Positions 26,863 through 35,255 of a stretch of DNA of 64,000 bases are shown piece after piece. Where the stretch lies: contig CAJTBF010000005.1 of assembly GCA_910574195.1 (NCBI GenBank), forward strand, positions 62,001 to 126,000, given 5' to 3'. The notes beneath the pieces were generated by a model. It did no database searches. It was not told where the DNA came from and saw only the letters and a list, made by a program, of their open reading frames with translations. Made by a program: the position numbers and the translations under genes. Positions within the stretch are counted from its first letter, which is position 1; each line of letters starts with the position of its first letter. This stretch comes from Lachnospiraceae bacterium (GTDB taxonomy: Bacteria > Bacillota > Clostridia > Lachnospirales > Lachnospiraceae).

Positions 26863-28422
26863 ATGGAGCTGATTCAGAAGCAGGTACATTATACACAGGA
26901 AGGAAAGCGGACATTCGATCAGTTTTATCTGGATGAAGATCTCAATGTTCCAGACACGAAAGAAGACGTAAAACAAATTATACAGGGGACCGGAACCGTC
27001 AAGATTGAGGATATTCGACTGTCAGAGAATTATCTTCGAATTTCCGGGAAATTGTACTATCAGATCCTTTATGTAACAGATACGGCGCAGCCGCAGCCTT
27101 CGGCTCTGGAAGGAAAACTTCCCCTGGAAGAGATGGTATATATGGATGGGGGAGAGTCCTCGGAATATTTTGTGCAGAATGTCCGCGTAGAGTTTGCCTC
27201 TACTCTGGTAAATTCCAGAAAGATCAGCGTGCGTGCGATGGTGGAGATGGAGATCGGAAGAGAAAAGCTGGAAGATGAGGCAACTGTGATTGACGTGGAG
27301 GCGCCGATTCCGATCTATGAGAAAAAGCGCCGTGTAAACTTGCTGGAGCTTCATACGACGAAGAAGGATACATATCGCATCAAGGAAGAAATCACACTTC
27401 CCGGAACAAAAGAGAGCATTGGCCAGCTCTTACTGACGAATATCAGCAGCCGAAAACTGGAGATCCGTATGGGCCGGGATGAAATGCGCCTGACGGGGGA
27501 ATTGCAGGTGTTCTGTATGTATCTGTCAGAGGACGGAAAGACAGACTGGTTGGAAACCGGCGTGCCTTATGAGGGGCGGATAGAGTGCAATGGGGTATCC
27601 GAAGAAATGTACTACCATGTGCGGAATACGCTGGACGACACTCTGGTGGATATTCGTCTGGACGAAGACGGAGAAATGCGTGTGCTGGGAATTGAAGGAA
27701 CATTGACCTTGCAGATGAATATTTATCAGGAGGAAGAACTGGAACTGCTGGAGGATCTGTATTCTCTGGAACAGAATTGCCGGTTTGAGACGAGAGAAGC
27801 CGTATATGAAGAACTTCTCATCCAAAACCATTCCAAGTGTAAGATTGCAGAGAGACTTTCCCTGCCGGAGTTAAAGGACGATGTGCTGCAGATCTGCCAT
27901 AGTGAGGGGACGGTACAGCTGGAACATCAGGAATGGACAAAAGAGGGAATTCAGATGGAAGGGATTTTACATCTCTCCTTTTTATATCTGCGTGCAGATG
28001 ATGACGTACCTTTTGGGAGCTGGCAGGGGATGGTCCCGTTTAGCTGGCTTCTGGAATGCCCCGGAATTACGGAAGATGCACGCTATAACATGGAATATCA
28101 CGTAGAGCAGCTTTCGGTAAATCTGGCCGGGAGCGAGGCGGTGGAGGTAAAAGCGGTTCTGGCATTTGACACCTTCATGCGCAGGCCGGTATTTATGCAG
28201 GTGCTCACGGGGGTAGAACTGGAACCGCTTTCCCTGGACGAATTGGAAAAGCGTCCGGGAATTGTGGGATATATTGTGAAGGACGGGGATCAGTTATGGG
28301 ATCTTGCAAAGAGGTATATGACCACGGAAGAGAGTATTCGTCAGATGAACGGACTGGATTCTGAAAAAATAAAAGCTGGTGATAAATTGTTGATTTTTAA
28401 GGAGAACATGAGTATACTGTAA
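26863..28422 (+). CDS. sipL: SipL-like spore coat morphogenesis protein (DUF3794 + LysM)
   Basis: 519 residues, close to the length of SipL of Clostridioides difficile, which binds SpoIVA and is needed for coat attachment. DUF3794-type beta domains occupy the N-terminal and central regions (LNVPDTKEDVKQIIQ and the related LPELKDDVLQICHSEGTV), and a LysM domain ends the protein (GYIVKDGDQLWDLAKRY ... KAGDKLLIF). ATG 26863 follows AAGGAAGGAG. Expected in the mother cell. The gene name is by domain order and length. Confidence 0.85.
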   Translation: MELIQKQVHYTQEGKRTFDQFYLDEDLNVPDTKEDVKQIIQGTGTVKIEDIRLSENYLRISGKLYYQILYVTDTAQPQPSALEGKLPLEEMVYMDGGESSEYFVQNVRVEFASTLVNSRKISVRAMVEMEIGREKLEDEATVIDVEAPIPIYEKKRRVNLLELHTTKKDTYRIKEEITLPGTKESIGQLLLTNISSRKLEIRMGRDEMRLTGELQVFCMYLSEDGKTDWLETGVPYEGRIECNGVSEEMYYHVRNTLDDTLVDIRLDEDGEMRVLGIEGTLTLQMNIYQEEELELLEDLYSLEQNCRFETREAVYEELLIQNHSKCKIAERLSLPELKDDVLQICHSEGTVQLEHQEWTKEGIQMEGILHLSFLYLRADDDVPFGSWQGMVPFSWLLECPGITEDARYNMEYHVEQLSVNLAGSEAVEVKAVLAFDTFMRRPVFMQVLTGVELEPLSLDELEKRPGIVGYIVKDGDQLWDLAKRYMTTEESIRQMNGLDSEKIKAGDKLLIFKENMSIL

Positions 28423-28462
28423 GCGTAATGTATACAGGATACAGTAATAAACGGGAATCATC

Positions 28463-28493
28463 GTAACAGTTCAGCCGAAGGCTGAACTGTTAC
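28463..28493. repeat. Perfect GTAAC palindrome (solo copy)
   Basis: 14-base arms GTAACAGTTCAGCC / GGCTGAACTGTTAC around GAA. This is the most regular copy of the family, located between sipL and ispE. Confidence 0.8.
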
Positions 28494-28535
28494 GAACTAT
28501 CGCGTCAAAGAAGTGCAGACAAAGGAGAACAAAAG

Positions 28536-29411
28536 ATGTGGCAGACGGACTTAAAAGCATTGGCTAAGATTAATCTGGGGCTGGATGTTCTCGGAAAGAG
28601 AGAAAACGGATATCATGATGTGCGGATGGTCATGCAGTCCATTTATTTATATGATAATGTACGAATGGAGCGAACAGAGGAGCCAGGTATTTCTTTGACG
28701 TCAAATCTATATTACCTTCCGCAGGATGCAGGAAATATTGCATACAGGGCGGCGCAGCTTCTGATGGAGGAGTTTGAGCTGCAGGGGGGCGTAAGGATTA
28801 CGCTGGATAAACATATCCCAGTGGCAGCCGGTATGGCGGGGGGAAGTTCCAATGCGGCGGCAGTGTTGTTTGGTATGAATCGTTTGTTTGCATTGGGGCT
28901 TACACAACAGGAATTGATGGAACAGGGCGTGAAGCTGGGAGCGGATGTACCGTACTGTGTTATGCGCGGCACGGTGCTGGCAGAAGGAATCGGAGAAAAA
29001 TTGACGGCGCTCCCTCCGATGCCGAAATGTACGGTTTTGATTGCAAAACCTCCGATTAGCGTGTCTACAAAGGTGGTTTATGAAGCGTTGGATACAAAAA
29101 AGATTGTACATCATCCGGATATTGACGGAATGATCCGGGGACTGGAAGAGGGAAACCTTGTACGGGTGGCGGCATGTATGGGAAATGTTCTGGAGGAAGT
29201 AACCATTCCTCTTTATCCGGTGATTGAAGAGATCCGGCAGGAGATGCTGCGTGCAGGTGCGCTGAATGCGATGATGAGTGGGAGCGGTCCTACGGTATTT
29301 GGTCTGTTTGAAAATAAACTGGCGGCGAAAAGTGCACAGAAACAGATTCGGGAAAAAGCGCTGGCAAGACAGGTCTATATTACGAATATACACAGCGCAA
29401 GGAGGAACTGA
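28536..29411 (+). CDS. ispE: 4-diphosphocytidyl-2-C-methyl-D-erythritol kinase
   Basis: Phosphorylates CDP-ME in the MEP isoprenoid pathway. 291 residues of the GHMP kinase fold: KALAKINLGLDVLGKRENGYH at the N-terminus (substrate site), the glycine-rich ATP loop PVAAGMAGGSSNAAAVL near 95-110, and C-terminal MMSGSGPTVFGLF. ATG follows AAAGGAGAACAAAAG. It is three bases upstream of a GntR regulator gene. Confidence 0.95.
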   Translation: MWQTDLKALAKINLGLDVLGKRENGYHDVRMVMQSIYLYDNVRMERTEEPGISLTSNLYYLPQDAGNIAYRAAQLLMEEFELQGGVRITLDKHIPVAAGMAGGSSNAAAVLFGMNRLFALGLTQQELMEQGVKLGADVPYCVMRGTVLAEGIGEKLTALPPMPKCTVLIAKPPISVSTKVVYEALDTKKIVHHPDIDGMIRGLEEGNLVRVAACMGNVLEEVTIPLYPVIEEIRQEMLRAGALNAMMSGSGPTVFGLFENKLAAKSAQKQIREKALARQVYITNIHSARRN

Positions 29412-29414
29412 CGG

Positions 29415-30089
29415 ATGGAACCGAAATTTGAAGTGAAGATGAATGAATATCTGCCGCTTCGGGATGTGGTGTTTCAGAATCTTCGGCAGGCGATTCTGCG
29501 GGGGGAGCTGAAACCCGGTGAACGTCTTATGGAGATCCAGCTTGCCAATAAATTGGGAGTGAGCCGTACTCCGATTCGGGAGGCGATCCGGAAGCTGGAA
29601 CTGGAAGGTCTGGTTCTGATGATTCCCAGAAAAGGAGCCGAGGTGGCGCAGATCACGGAAAAAAGTTTACGGGATGTGTTGGAAGTCCGCCGCTCTCTGG
29701 AAGAACTGGCCGTTTGTCTTGCCTGTGAACGTATGGATGCACAGGGGCTGAAGGAATTGAAAGAAGCAGAAGAAGCGTTTGAAGCAGTTTTGGGGAATGA
29801 GGATATTACAGTGGTAGCTGAGGCAGACGTGGCATTTCATGGAATTATCTATATGGCCACGGATAACCAGCGGTTGATTCAGCTTTTGAATAATTTCAGG
29901 GAACAGATGTATCGTTATCGGGTGGAATATCTGAAACGGAAAGAATGCCATCCACAGCTTCTGGCGGAGCATCGGGATATCGTATATGCGATTGAACACG
30001 GGAAGACACAGGAAGCGGCAAGGATTACGTGCCAGCATATTGACAATCAGGTGAAAGAGGTCACGGATCTTCTGCGGAAACAAGAATAA
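29415..30089 (+). CDS. GntR-family regulator, FadR subfamily
   Basis: 224 residues. N-terminal winged helix (about 15-80) with AILRGELKPGERLMEIQLA and GVSRTPIREAIRKLELEGL; C-terminal all-helical FCD ligand domain (about 95-215) with the metal-binding pattern DVAFH and later His residues. The ligand is unknown. It is placed directly after ispE and upstream of spoIIR; this position is seen in related clostridia as far as I recall, but no target is evident. Confidence 0.88.
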   Translation: MEPKFEVKMNEYLPLRDVVFQNLRQAILRGELKPGERLMEIQLANKLGVSRTPIREAIRKLELEGLVLMIPRKGAEVAQITEKSLRDVLEVRRSLEELAVCLACERMDAQGLKELKEAEEAFEAVLGNEDITVVAEADVAFHGIIYMATDNQRLIQLLNNFREQMYRYRVEYLKRKECHPQLLAEHRDIVYAIEHGKTQEAARITCQHIDNQVKEVTDLLRKQE

Positions 30090-30163
30090 AAAGAAGGATA
30101 CTGCATATCCGGTGAAAAACCGGCAATACTTCCGATATCAGAAAGAGATGGAGGAAGTTACAT

Positions 30164-30850
30164 ATGGAAAGAGAATATCAGAAAAATGGTACGTTGCGTC
30201 TGACATTGGACAGGTATATAAAGTATATTATGGTTTTGCCTGCGCTGCTCTTTGCCGCATGGTTTACCGGTTTATTTTTGTGGAGCCAGGAAGCAGTGGA
30301 ACAAACGGAAATGCAGCGGCATCTGGCGCAGGAGGTTCTGCGTTTTCATGTGCTGGCGAACAGCGACAGTGAAGAAGATCAGGCTCTGAAAATGCAGGTA
30401 AAGGAAGAAGTTTTATCGTATTTGGAGACGGAGATGCCAAAGGACCAGAATGTGGAAGAGACAAAACTCTGGATGCGCCGGCATGTCCGGGATCTGGAAG
30501 AGGTCAGTCAGAAGATCCTGGAGCGGGAAGGGAGCGACGATCCGGTTACGGCAGCGGTGACTACCTGCTGGTTTCCGGAGAAGAGCTATGGGGATGTAAC
30601 ATTTCCGGCCGGAAACTATGAAGCGCTGCGGATTGAAATCGGAGCGGCACAGGGAAGAAACTGGTGGTGTGTATTGTACCCGAACCTTTGCTTTTTAGAT
30701 GCGGCGAATGCGGTGGTCCCGGAAGAGGGAAAGCAAAAACTCCAGAATGTATTGACAGAAGAAGAATATGCGCAGATTACGGCAGAGACAGAGTTCCAGA
30801 TAAAATGGTACTTTCTGGAACGTTGGAAAGAGGAAAACGAGAAAAAATGA
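30164..30850 (+). CDS. spoIIR: Stage II sporulation protein R
   Basis: Forespore-secreted signal that triggers processing of pro-sigma-E by SpoIIGA in the mother cell. 228 residues: membrane or signal segment at about 22-42, then the SpoIIR hallmark LRFHVLANSDSEEDQALKMQVKEEVL, the DVTFPAGNYEALRIEIG segment and NWWCVLYPNLCF. ATG follows GGAGGAAGTTACAT. Its stop overlaps the next start (ATGA), which joins a sporulation signal to a lipid gene. Confidence 0.93.
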   Translation: MEREYQKNGTLRLTLDRYIKYIMVLPALLFAAWFTGLFLWSQEAVEQTEMQRHLAQEVLRFHVLANSDSEEDQALKMQVKEEVLSYLETEMPKDQNVEETKLWMRRHVRDLEEVSQKILEREGSDDPVTAAVTTCWFPEKSYGDVTFPAGNYEALRIEIGAAQGRNWWCVLYPNLCFLDAANAVVPEEGKQKLQNVLTEEEYAQITAETEFQIKWYFLERWKEENEKK

Positions 30851-31554
30851 TTTATACATTTGACAGCAGAGTACGTTACAGTGAATTGGATTCACAGGGC
30901 AGGATGACACTTCCGGCAATGATGAACCGGCTGCAGGACTGCAGCACGTTTCAGTCGGAGGATATCGGTCTGGGACTGGATGTTTTGAAAAAGAAGAAAC
31001 GGGCATGGATTTTAAGCTATTGGCAGGCAGTGATCACATGTTATCCGAAACTGGGAGAAAAAGTTACGACAGGTACCATGGCTACAAAATTCAAAGGAAT
31101 CTATGGGGAACGGAACTTTTTTATTGAGGATGCGCAGAGAAAACGGGTACTTCAGGCAAACTCCATCTGGGTTTTTATGGATCTGGAAAAGAGGCGTCCC
31201 GTGCGTCCGGGGGAAGAGGATATTGCACCGTATGGAACGGAACAGCCTCTGGATATGGCGTATGAAGGGCGAAAGATCCGGGTTCCTGCCAGTACGCAGG
31301 AGTATCCGGCTTTTTCGGTGAAGCGAAGCCATATTGACACCAACGGACATGTGAATAATTGCCAGTATATTCAGATGGCAGCAGACATTCTGCCAGAGTC
31401 GGCCCCGGTTCGCCAACTCCGGGTAGATTATAAAAAATCAGCGGTATTGGGGGATGTGATTGTTCCCAGGATTGCGAAAGAAACAGACAGAACAGTGATA
31501 GAGTTGTGTGCAGAAGATGGAGCGGTGTATGCGGTATTAGAAGTGAAGAAGTGA
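30847..31554 (+). CDS. Acyl-ACP thioesterase, FatA/FatB type
   Basis: 235 residues with two hot-dog halves (PF01643-like): YSELDSQGRMTLPAMMNRLQ at the start and the second-half DTNGHVNNCQYIQMA, where Asp, Asn and His form the expected catalytic network. It releases free fatty acids from acyl-ACP. ATG 30847 overlaps the spoIIR stop by four bases; an in-frame start at 30664 would lie inside spoIIR. The weak site suggests coupling to spoIIR translation. Confidence 0.88.
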   Translation: MIYTFDSRVRYSELDSQGRMTLPAMMNRLQDCSTFQSEDIGLGLDVLKKKKRAWILSYWQAVITCYPKLGEKVTTGTMATKFKGIYGERNFFIEDAQRKRVLQANSIWVFMDLEKRRPVRPGEEDIAPYGTEQPLDMAYEGRKIRVPASTQEYPAFSVKRSHIDTNGHVNNCQYIQMAADILPESAPVRQLRVDYKKSAVLGDVIVPRIAKETDRTVIELCAEDGAVYAVLEVKK

Positions 31555-31615
31555 ACGAAGGAAAGAGAAGAGCGGAAAAGAGCGATAGAAAATATACAAA
31601 AAGGAGTAAGGCGTG

Positions 31616-33007
31616 ATGAAATACGACGTGATCATTATTGGTGCCGGACCGGGAGGGATTTTTTCGGCATATGAATTAAAAAAAAGGAACGCAGATTTGC
31701 AGATAGCGGTATTCGAGTCGGGAAATCCTCTGGAAAAACGGCATTGTCCCATCGACGGAGAGAAAGTAAAAAGTTGTATTAATTGTAAAACCTGCGCCAT
31801 CATGAGCGGGTTTGGGGGAGCAGGTGCATTTTCGGACGGAAAATACAATATTACCAATGATTTTGGCGGTACATTGTATGAGCATATCGGAAAAACACAG
31901 GCCATTGATCTGATGAAATATGTGGATGAGATCAACGTATCCCATGGCGGGGAAGGCACAAAGATGTACTCTACGGCCGGCACAAAATTCCGGAAGCTTT
32001 GTATGCAGAATAAGTTGAATTTGCTGAATGCTTCGGTTCGTCATCTGGGCACCGATATCAATTATGTGGTGTTGGAGAATTTATACGCGGAGCTGAAAGA
32101 TCAGGTGGAATTTCGCTTTCATTATCAGGTGGATCATCTGGAGATTTTGGACGGAACGTACAGAGTATTCTGTGGGGAACAGGCGGATGACTGTGAGAAA
32201 TGTATTGTTTCCGTGGGAAGAAGCGGAAGTAAGTGGATGGAACAGGTTTGCCGGGAATTAGAAATTCCCACCAGTTCGAACAGAGTAGATTTGGGTGTGC
32301 GGGTGGAGATTCCGGCAGAAATCTTTTCGCATTTGACGGACGAGCTGTATGAAAGTAAAATCGTATATCGGACGGAAAAGTTTGAGGACAATGTACGTAC
32401 ATTCTGTATGAATCCTTATGGGATTGTAGTAAATGAAAATACAAAAGGAATTGTTACGGTAAACGGACATAGTTATGAGGATCCGGAGAAGCAGACGGAA
32501 AATACGAATTTTGCTCTTCTGGTAGCAAAGCATTTTTCAGAACCGTTTAAGGACAGCAACGGCTATGGAGAAAGTATTGCAAGGTTGTCCAATATGCTGG
32601 GCGGCGGTGTGATTGTGCAGCGTTTCGGCGATCTGATCCGTGGACGCAGAAGCAACCAAAAACGGATCGACGAAGGTCTGGTTCGCCCGACACTGGCGGC
32701 GACACCGGGAGATCTGAGTCTGGTACTTCCCAAGCGGATACTGGACGGAATTATAGAAATGATCTATGCATTGGACAAAATTGCGCCCGGAACAGCCAAT
32801 GACGATACCCTGTTGTATGGAGTGGAAGTGAAATTCTACAATATGGAAGTAAGCATTGACGAGAATCTGGAAACGATTTACAAAGGGCTCTATGTCATCG
32901 GGGATGGTAGCGGTGTGACACATTCTCTTTCTCACGCTTCCGCAAGCGGTGTTCATGTGGCGCGGCATATTGCAAAATCTTATCATCAGGAGACAGAGCA
33001 GGCTTGA
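31616..33007 (+). CDS. FAD-dependent dehydrogenase (COG2509-like flavoprotein)
   Basis: 463 residues. N-terminal Rossmann FAD motif DVIIIGAGPGGIFSAYEL; then a Cys cluster (CPIDGEKVKSCINCKTC) and GFGGAGAFSDGKYN, typical of this family of uncharacterised dehydrogenases; C-terminal GLYVIGDGSGVTHSLSHASA is the second FAD-contact region. Substrate unknown. ATG 31616 and GTG 31613 are both possible; AAGGAG lies nine and six bases upstream, respectively. Confidence 0.85.
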   Translation: MKYDVIIIGAGPGGIFSAYELKKRNADLQIAVFESGNPLEKRHCPIDGEKVKSCINCKTCAIMSGFGGAGAFSDGKYNITNDFGGTLYEHIGKTQAIDLMKYVDEINVSHGGEGTKMYSTAGTKFRKLCMQNKLNLLNASVRHLGTDINYVVLENLYAELKDQVEFRFHYQVDHLEILDGTYRVFCGEQADDCEKCIVSVGRSGSKWMEQVCRELEIPTSSNRVDLGVRVEIPAEIFSHLTDELYESKIVYRTEKFEDNVRTFCMNPYGIVVNENTKGIVTVNGHSYEDPEKQTENTNFALLVAKHFSEPFKDSNGYGESIARLSNMLGGGVIVQRFGDLIRGRRSNQKRIDEGLVRPTLAATPGDLSLVLPKRILDGIIEMIYALDKIAPGTANDDTLLYGVEVKFYNMEVSIDENLETIYKGLYVIGDGSGVTHSLSHASASGVHVARHIAKSYHQETEQA

Positions 33008-33126
33008 TACGAGATGCCTGGAAAGGCAGACATTGTCGGACGAGGAATGTTCGTTGGTGCGAAAGCACATCCGATACGGGATGCCCGAACGGGTACAGAT
33101 AAAATGGAAAGAGAGAGGGAAAACAG
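33008..33126 (-). repeat. GGGCATCCCGTA-family repeat upstream of cvfB
   Basis: On the minus strand 33074-33095 reads GTACCCGTTCGGGCATCCCG, followed by TATCGGATGTGCTTTCGCAC, matching 58485-58535 (CCCGTATCTGATGTGTTTTGCAC). The whole 118-base gap has no gene. Confidence 0.55.
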
Positions 33127-33948
33127 ATGAAATTGGGAGAGAAGCAGATGCTTACGGTTGTGAAGAAAGTAAAGTTCGGCGTGTATCTGGGCGACGACCG
33201 GCAGCATGTCCTGCTGCCGGAAAAGCAGGCGCCGCCGGATATTGAGGTGGGAGATCCGATCGAAGTTTTTTTGTATAAAGATTCGGACGACCGTTGGATT
33301 GCCACGACGAAGGAACCCAGACTGGTTCTGGGGAAACTGGCAGTGCTGGAAGTGGCGGATACCAATAACATGGGTGCATTTCTGAACTGGGGACTGGAGA
33401 AGGACTTATTTCTGCCATTTCGGGAACAGACAGTGAAAGTGCGAAAAGGAGACCAGTGTCTTGTGTCACTTTATATTGATAAAAGTGAGCGTCTGTGTGC
33501 AACTATGAAGGTTTATCCGTTGTTACAGACGGATTCTCCGTATAAAAAAGATGACAAAGTGACGGGAATGATTTATGATACCAGTGATAATTTCGGACTC
33601 TTTGTTGCGGTGGATAATCGGTATTCCGCGCGCATCCCAAAGAAGGAGGTGTTTGGGACACTGCATGTGGGCGAGATGATACATGCGCGTGTGACGGATG
33701 TAAAGGAGGATGGAAAGCTGGATTTGAGTGTGAGGGAGAAAATTCCGGAGCAGATGGATAAAGATGCGGAAGTCATTCTGGAGGTGATTCGGGAATATGG
33801 AGGGATCCTTCCTTTTACGGATAAAGCAGACCCGGATAGAATCCGGCAGGAATTTGGTATGAGTAAAGCGGCCTTTAAGCGTGCGCTGGGCAGATTACTA
33901 AAGCAGAAAAAATTGGAGATCAAAGGCGAAGAAATACGGCTGAAATGA
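33127..33948 (+). CDS. cvfB: CvfB-like S1 RNA-binding protein
   Basis: 273 residues with tandem S1-type domains and a C-terminal winged helix, as in CvfB/YitL. Seen are VLLPEKQAPPDIEVGD, GAFLNWGLEKDLFLPFREQ, NFGLFVAVDNRYSARIPKKE and the C-terminal FGMSKAAFKRALGRLLKQ. In staphylococci CvfB affects virulence gene expression and binds RNA. ATG follows GAGAGGGAAAACAG. Solo gene between repeats and a terminator. Confidence 0.88.
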   Translation: MKLGEKQMLTVVKKVKFGVYLGDDRQHVLLPEKQAPPDIEVGDPIEVFLYKDSDDRWIATTKEPRLVLGKLAVLEVADTNNMGAFLNWGLEKDLFLPFREQTVKVRKGDQCLVSLYIDKSERLCATMKVYPLLQTDSPYKKDDKVTGMIYDTSDNFGLFVAVDNRYSARIPKKEVFGTLHVGEMIHARVTDVKEDGKLDLSVREKIPEQMDKDAEVILEVIREYGGILPFTDKADPDRIRQEFGMSKAAFKRALGRLLKQKKLEIKGEEIRLK

Positions 33949-33974
33949 TATCCTTTTTAGGAAAGGCGATATCA
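33946..33974. other. Small inverted repeat at the cvfB stop codon
   Basis: TGATATC / GATATCA with inner CTTT/AAAG; the TGA stop codon is the first arm base triplet. Confidence 0.4.
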
Positions 33975-34021
33975 ATAAATATACTGGCAGAAGAGATGCG
34001 AAAAGCAGAATGACCGGAAAG

Positions 34022-34060
34022 GAGAAAGGAGCCGTCAAGGTATCCTTTCTTTTGTTTTTA
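34022..34060 (+). terminator. Terminator of cvfB
   Basis: AGAAAGGA / TCCTTTCT stem followed by TTTGTTTTTATTTT. Confidence 0.7.
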
Positions 34061-34145
34061 TTTTAAAATTTGTTATGGAATACATTGTTTTTGAAAAAAC
34101 AGATGTGAATTTGCTGTGTGGAAATAGAAAGTGAAGGTTTAGGAA

Positions 34146-34934
34146 ATGAGTCAGACGAATATAAGAATTATGGTGGTGGAGGATGAACCAGAGGTACGTG
34201 AGGAATACCGCATGCTAATTGAGAGAAGAAACATGCTGCAGCTTGTCGCAGAGACAGACAGGCAGGAGGATGCGTTGAAACTGCTGGAAAGTATCCCCAT
34301 AGACGCTCTGATCCTGGATCTGGAACTGCCGCAGGGAAGCGGGATTCTACTGTTGGAGAAGCTTGAGATGATGCCGGTGGAGAAACCGTTTATTGCGGTA
34401 GTAACAAATGTTGTCTCCAAAGTGGTTTATGACACAATCCGAAGGATGGGCGTGGATTATATCTGTACAAAAGGAAATGCAGATTTTTCATTGGAGGTAC
34501 CGCTTTCCATTATTGAGATCAGTGCACCGTATCGGCAGAGAAGGGAATCAGCGGGGAGCATGTCGAGGAAACTGAATACGCATACCCGAAGGGATCTCTA
34601 TCGCAGAAGCGTAGAACGGGAGCTTTTTCGAATGGGATTTCCGGCGAAAATGTTGGGAACCAGGTACTGTCAGGAAGGAATTCTGTATTTTGCAATGTCG
34701 GAGAAGACGGAGATCAGCATGACGAAAGACCTGTATCCTTATATTGCCTCGAAACATCAGACGAATATCAAAAATGTGGAAAAAGATATCCGGATTGCAA
34801 TTGAGAAAGTATGGACGGAGCAGGACATCCGGGATCTGAGGGAGATGTATCCTTGTGAATGGAATGAGAAATCCGGCAGGCCGACCAATGCGGAATTTAT
34901 ACATAATATGGTTCAAAAAATAATTCGACAATAA
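34146..34934 (+). CDS. Spo0A-like response regulator (receiver + Spo0A C-terminal domain)
   Basis: 262 residues. The receiver (1-125) is complete: acidic pocket VVEDEPE, phospho-acceptor Asp58 in LILDLELPQG, Thr in VVTNV and Lys in ICTKGN. The C-terminal domain (about 155-262) matches the Spo0A DNA-binding domain: KDLYPYIASKHQTNIKNVEK, IRIAIEKVW and RPTNAEFIHNMV. It differs enough from Spo0A itself (for example in the recognition-helix region) that I read it as a paralogue. The ATG follows a weak AGGTTTAGGAA. It precedes a peptide gene and a GHKL sensor gene in the same direction. Confidence 0.85.
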   Translation: MSQTNIRIMVVEDEPEVREEYRMLIERRNMLQLVAETDRQEDALKLLESIPIDALILDLELPQGSGILLLEKLEMMPVEKPFIAVVTNVVSKVVYDTIRRMGVDYICTKGNADFSLEVPLSIIEISAPYRQRRESAGSMSRKLNTHTRRDLYRRSVERELFRMGFPAKMLGTRYCQEGILYFAMSEKTEISMTKDLYPYIASKHQTNIKNVEKDIRIAIEKVWTEQDIRDLREMYPCEWNEKSGRPTNAEFIHNMVQKIIRQ

Positions 34935-35053
34935 TCGACAGCGGTCTGAAGGAAATACAGCAGAAAATCATGAAATCTGGACGTTTATCGACAATAAAAG
35001 GAAGGAATCGAAGAACGTTCTCTTTTTACTCGAAAGAAATTACCGAGTTGGGA

Positions 35054-35062
35054 TGTTATACT
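35054..35062 (+). promoter_or_regulatory. Extended -10 promoter of the Trp-rich peptide gene
   Basis: TGTTATACT, an extended -10 element, 29 bases before the peptide ATG. No good -35 is seen, as is usual for extended -10 promoters. Confidence 0.4.
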
Positions 35063-35090
35063 AAGCAAAAAAATAAAGGAGGACAGCGAA

Positions 35091-35141
35091 ATGAGCTGGG
35101 AAGGGTTTTGGCAGTGGTTCCTATATGCGATAAAAAGATAG
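35091..35141 (+). CDS. 16-residue Trp-rich peptide (signal peptide or leader peptide)
   Basis: Encodes MSWEGFWQWFLYAIKR. The start has the strongest ribosome binding site of the region, AAAGGAGGACAGCGAA. Three Trp, two Phe, one Tyr and a basic end make it amphipathic. It lies 156 bases after the Spo0A-like gene and 114 bases before the GHKL protein gene, with its own possible promoter and followed by a terminator-like hairpin. Two readings: a small secreted or intracellular signalling peptide, or a Trp-codon leader peptide for attenuation. No Cys or AgrD-like tail is present. Not recognised from any known family. Confidence 0.55.
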   Translation: MSWEGFWQWFLYAIKR

Positions 35142-35155
35142 TATACTTTGAAATG

Positions 35156-35185
35156 GGTGACGGCGAAAGCCGTCGCCTATTTTAT
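35156..35185 (+). terminator. Terminator-like hairpin between peptide and GHKL gene
   Basis: GGTGACGGC GAAA GCCGTCGCC, a nine-base stem with a tetraloop, followed by TATTTTATT. It could end the peptide transcript with partial read-through to the GHKL gene, or act as an attenuator. Confidence 0.6.
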
Positions 35186-35190
35186 TGCCA

Positions 35191-35228
35191 AGTATGCAGA
35201 AAAGTCGCCGGCGGCAGGTTTTCTGTGA
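35191..35228 (+). repeat. GTATGCGGAAAAG-family hairpin repeat
   Basis: CAGAAAA / TTTTCTG arms with inner GCCGGCGGC. Related to 7985-8021 and to 56951-56990 on the other strand. Confidence 0.5.
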
Positions 35229-35255
35229 GGATTCTTTTTATATCGGGAGGAAGTG

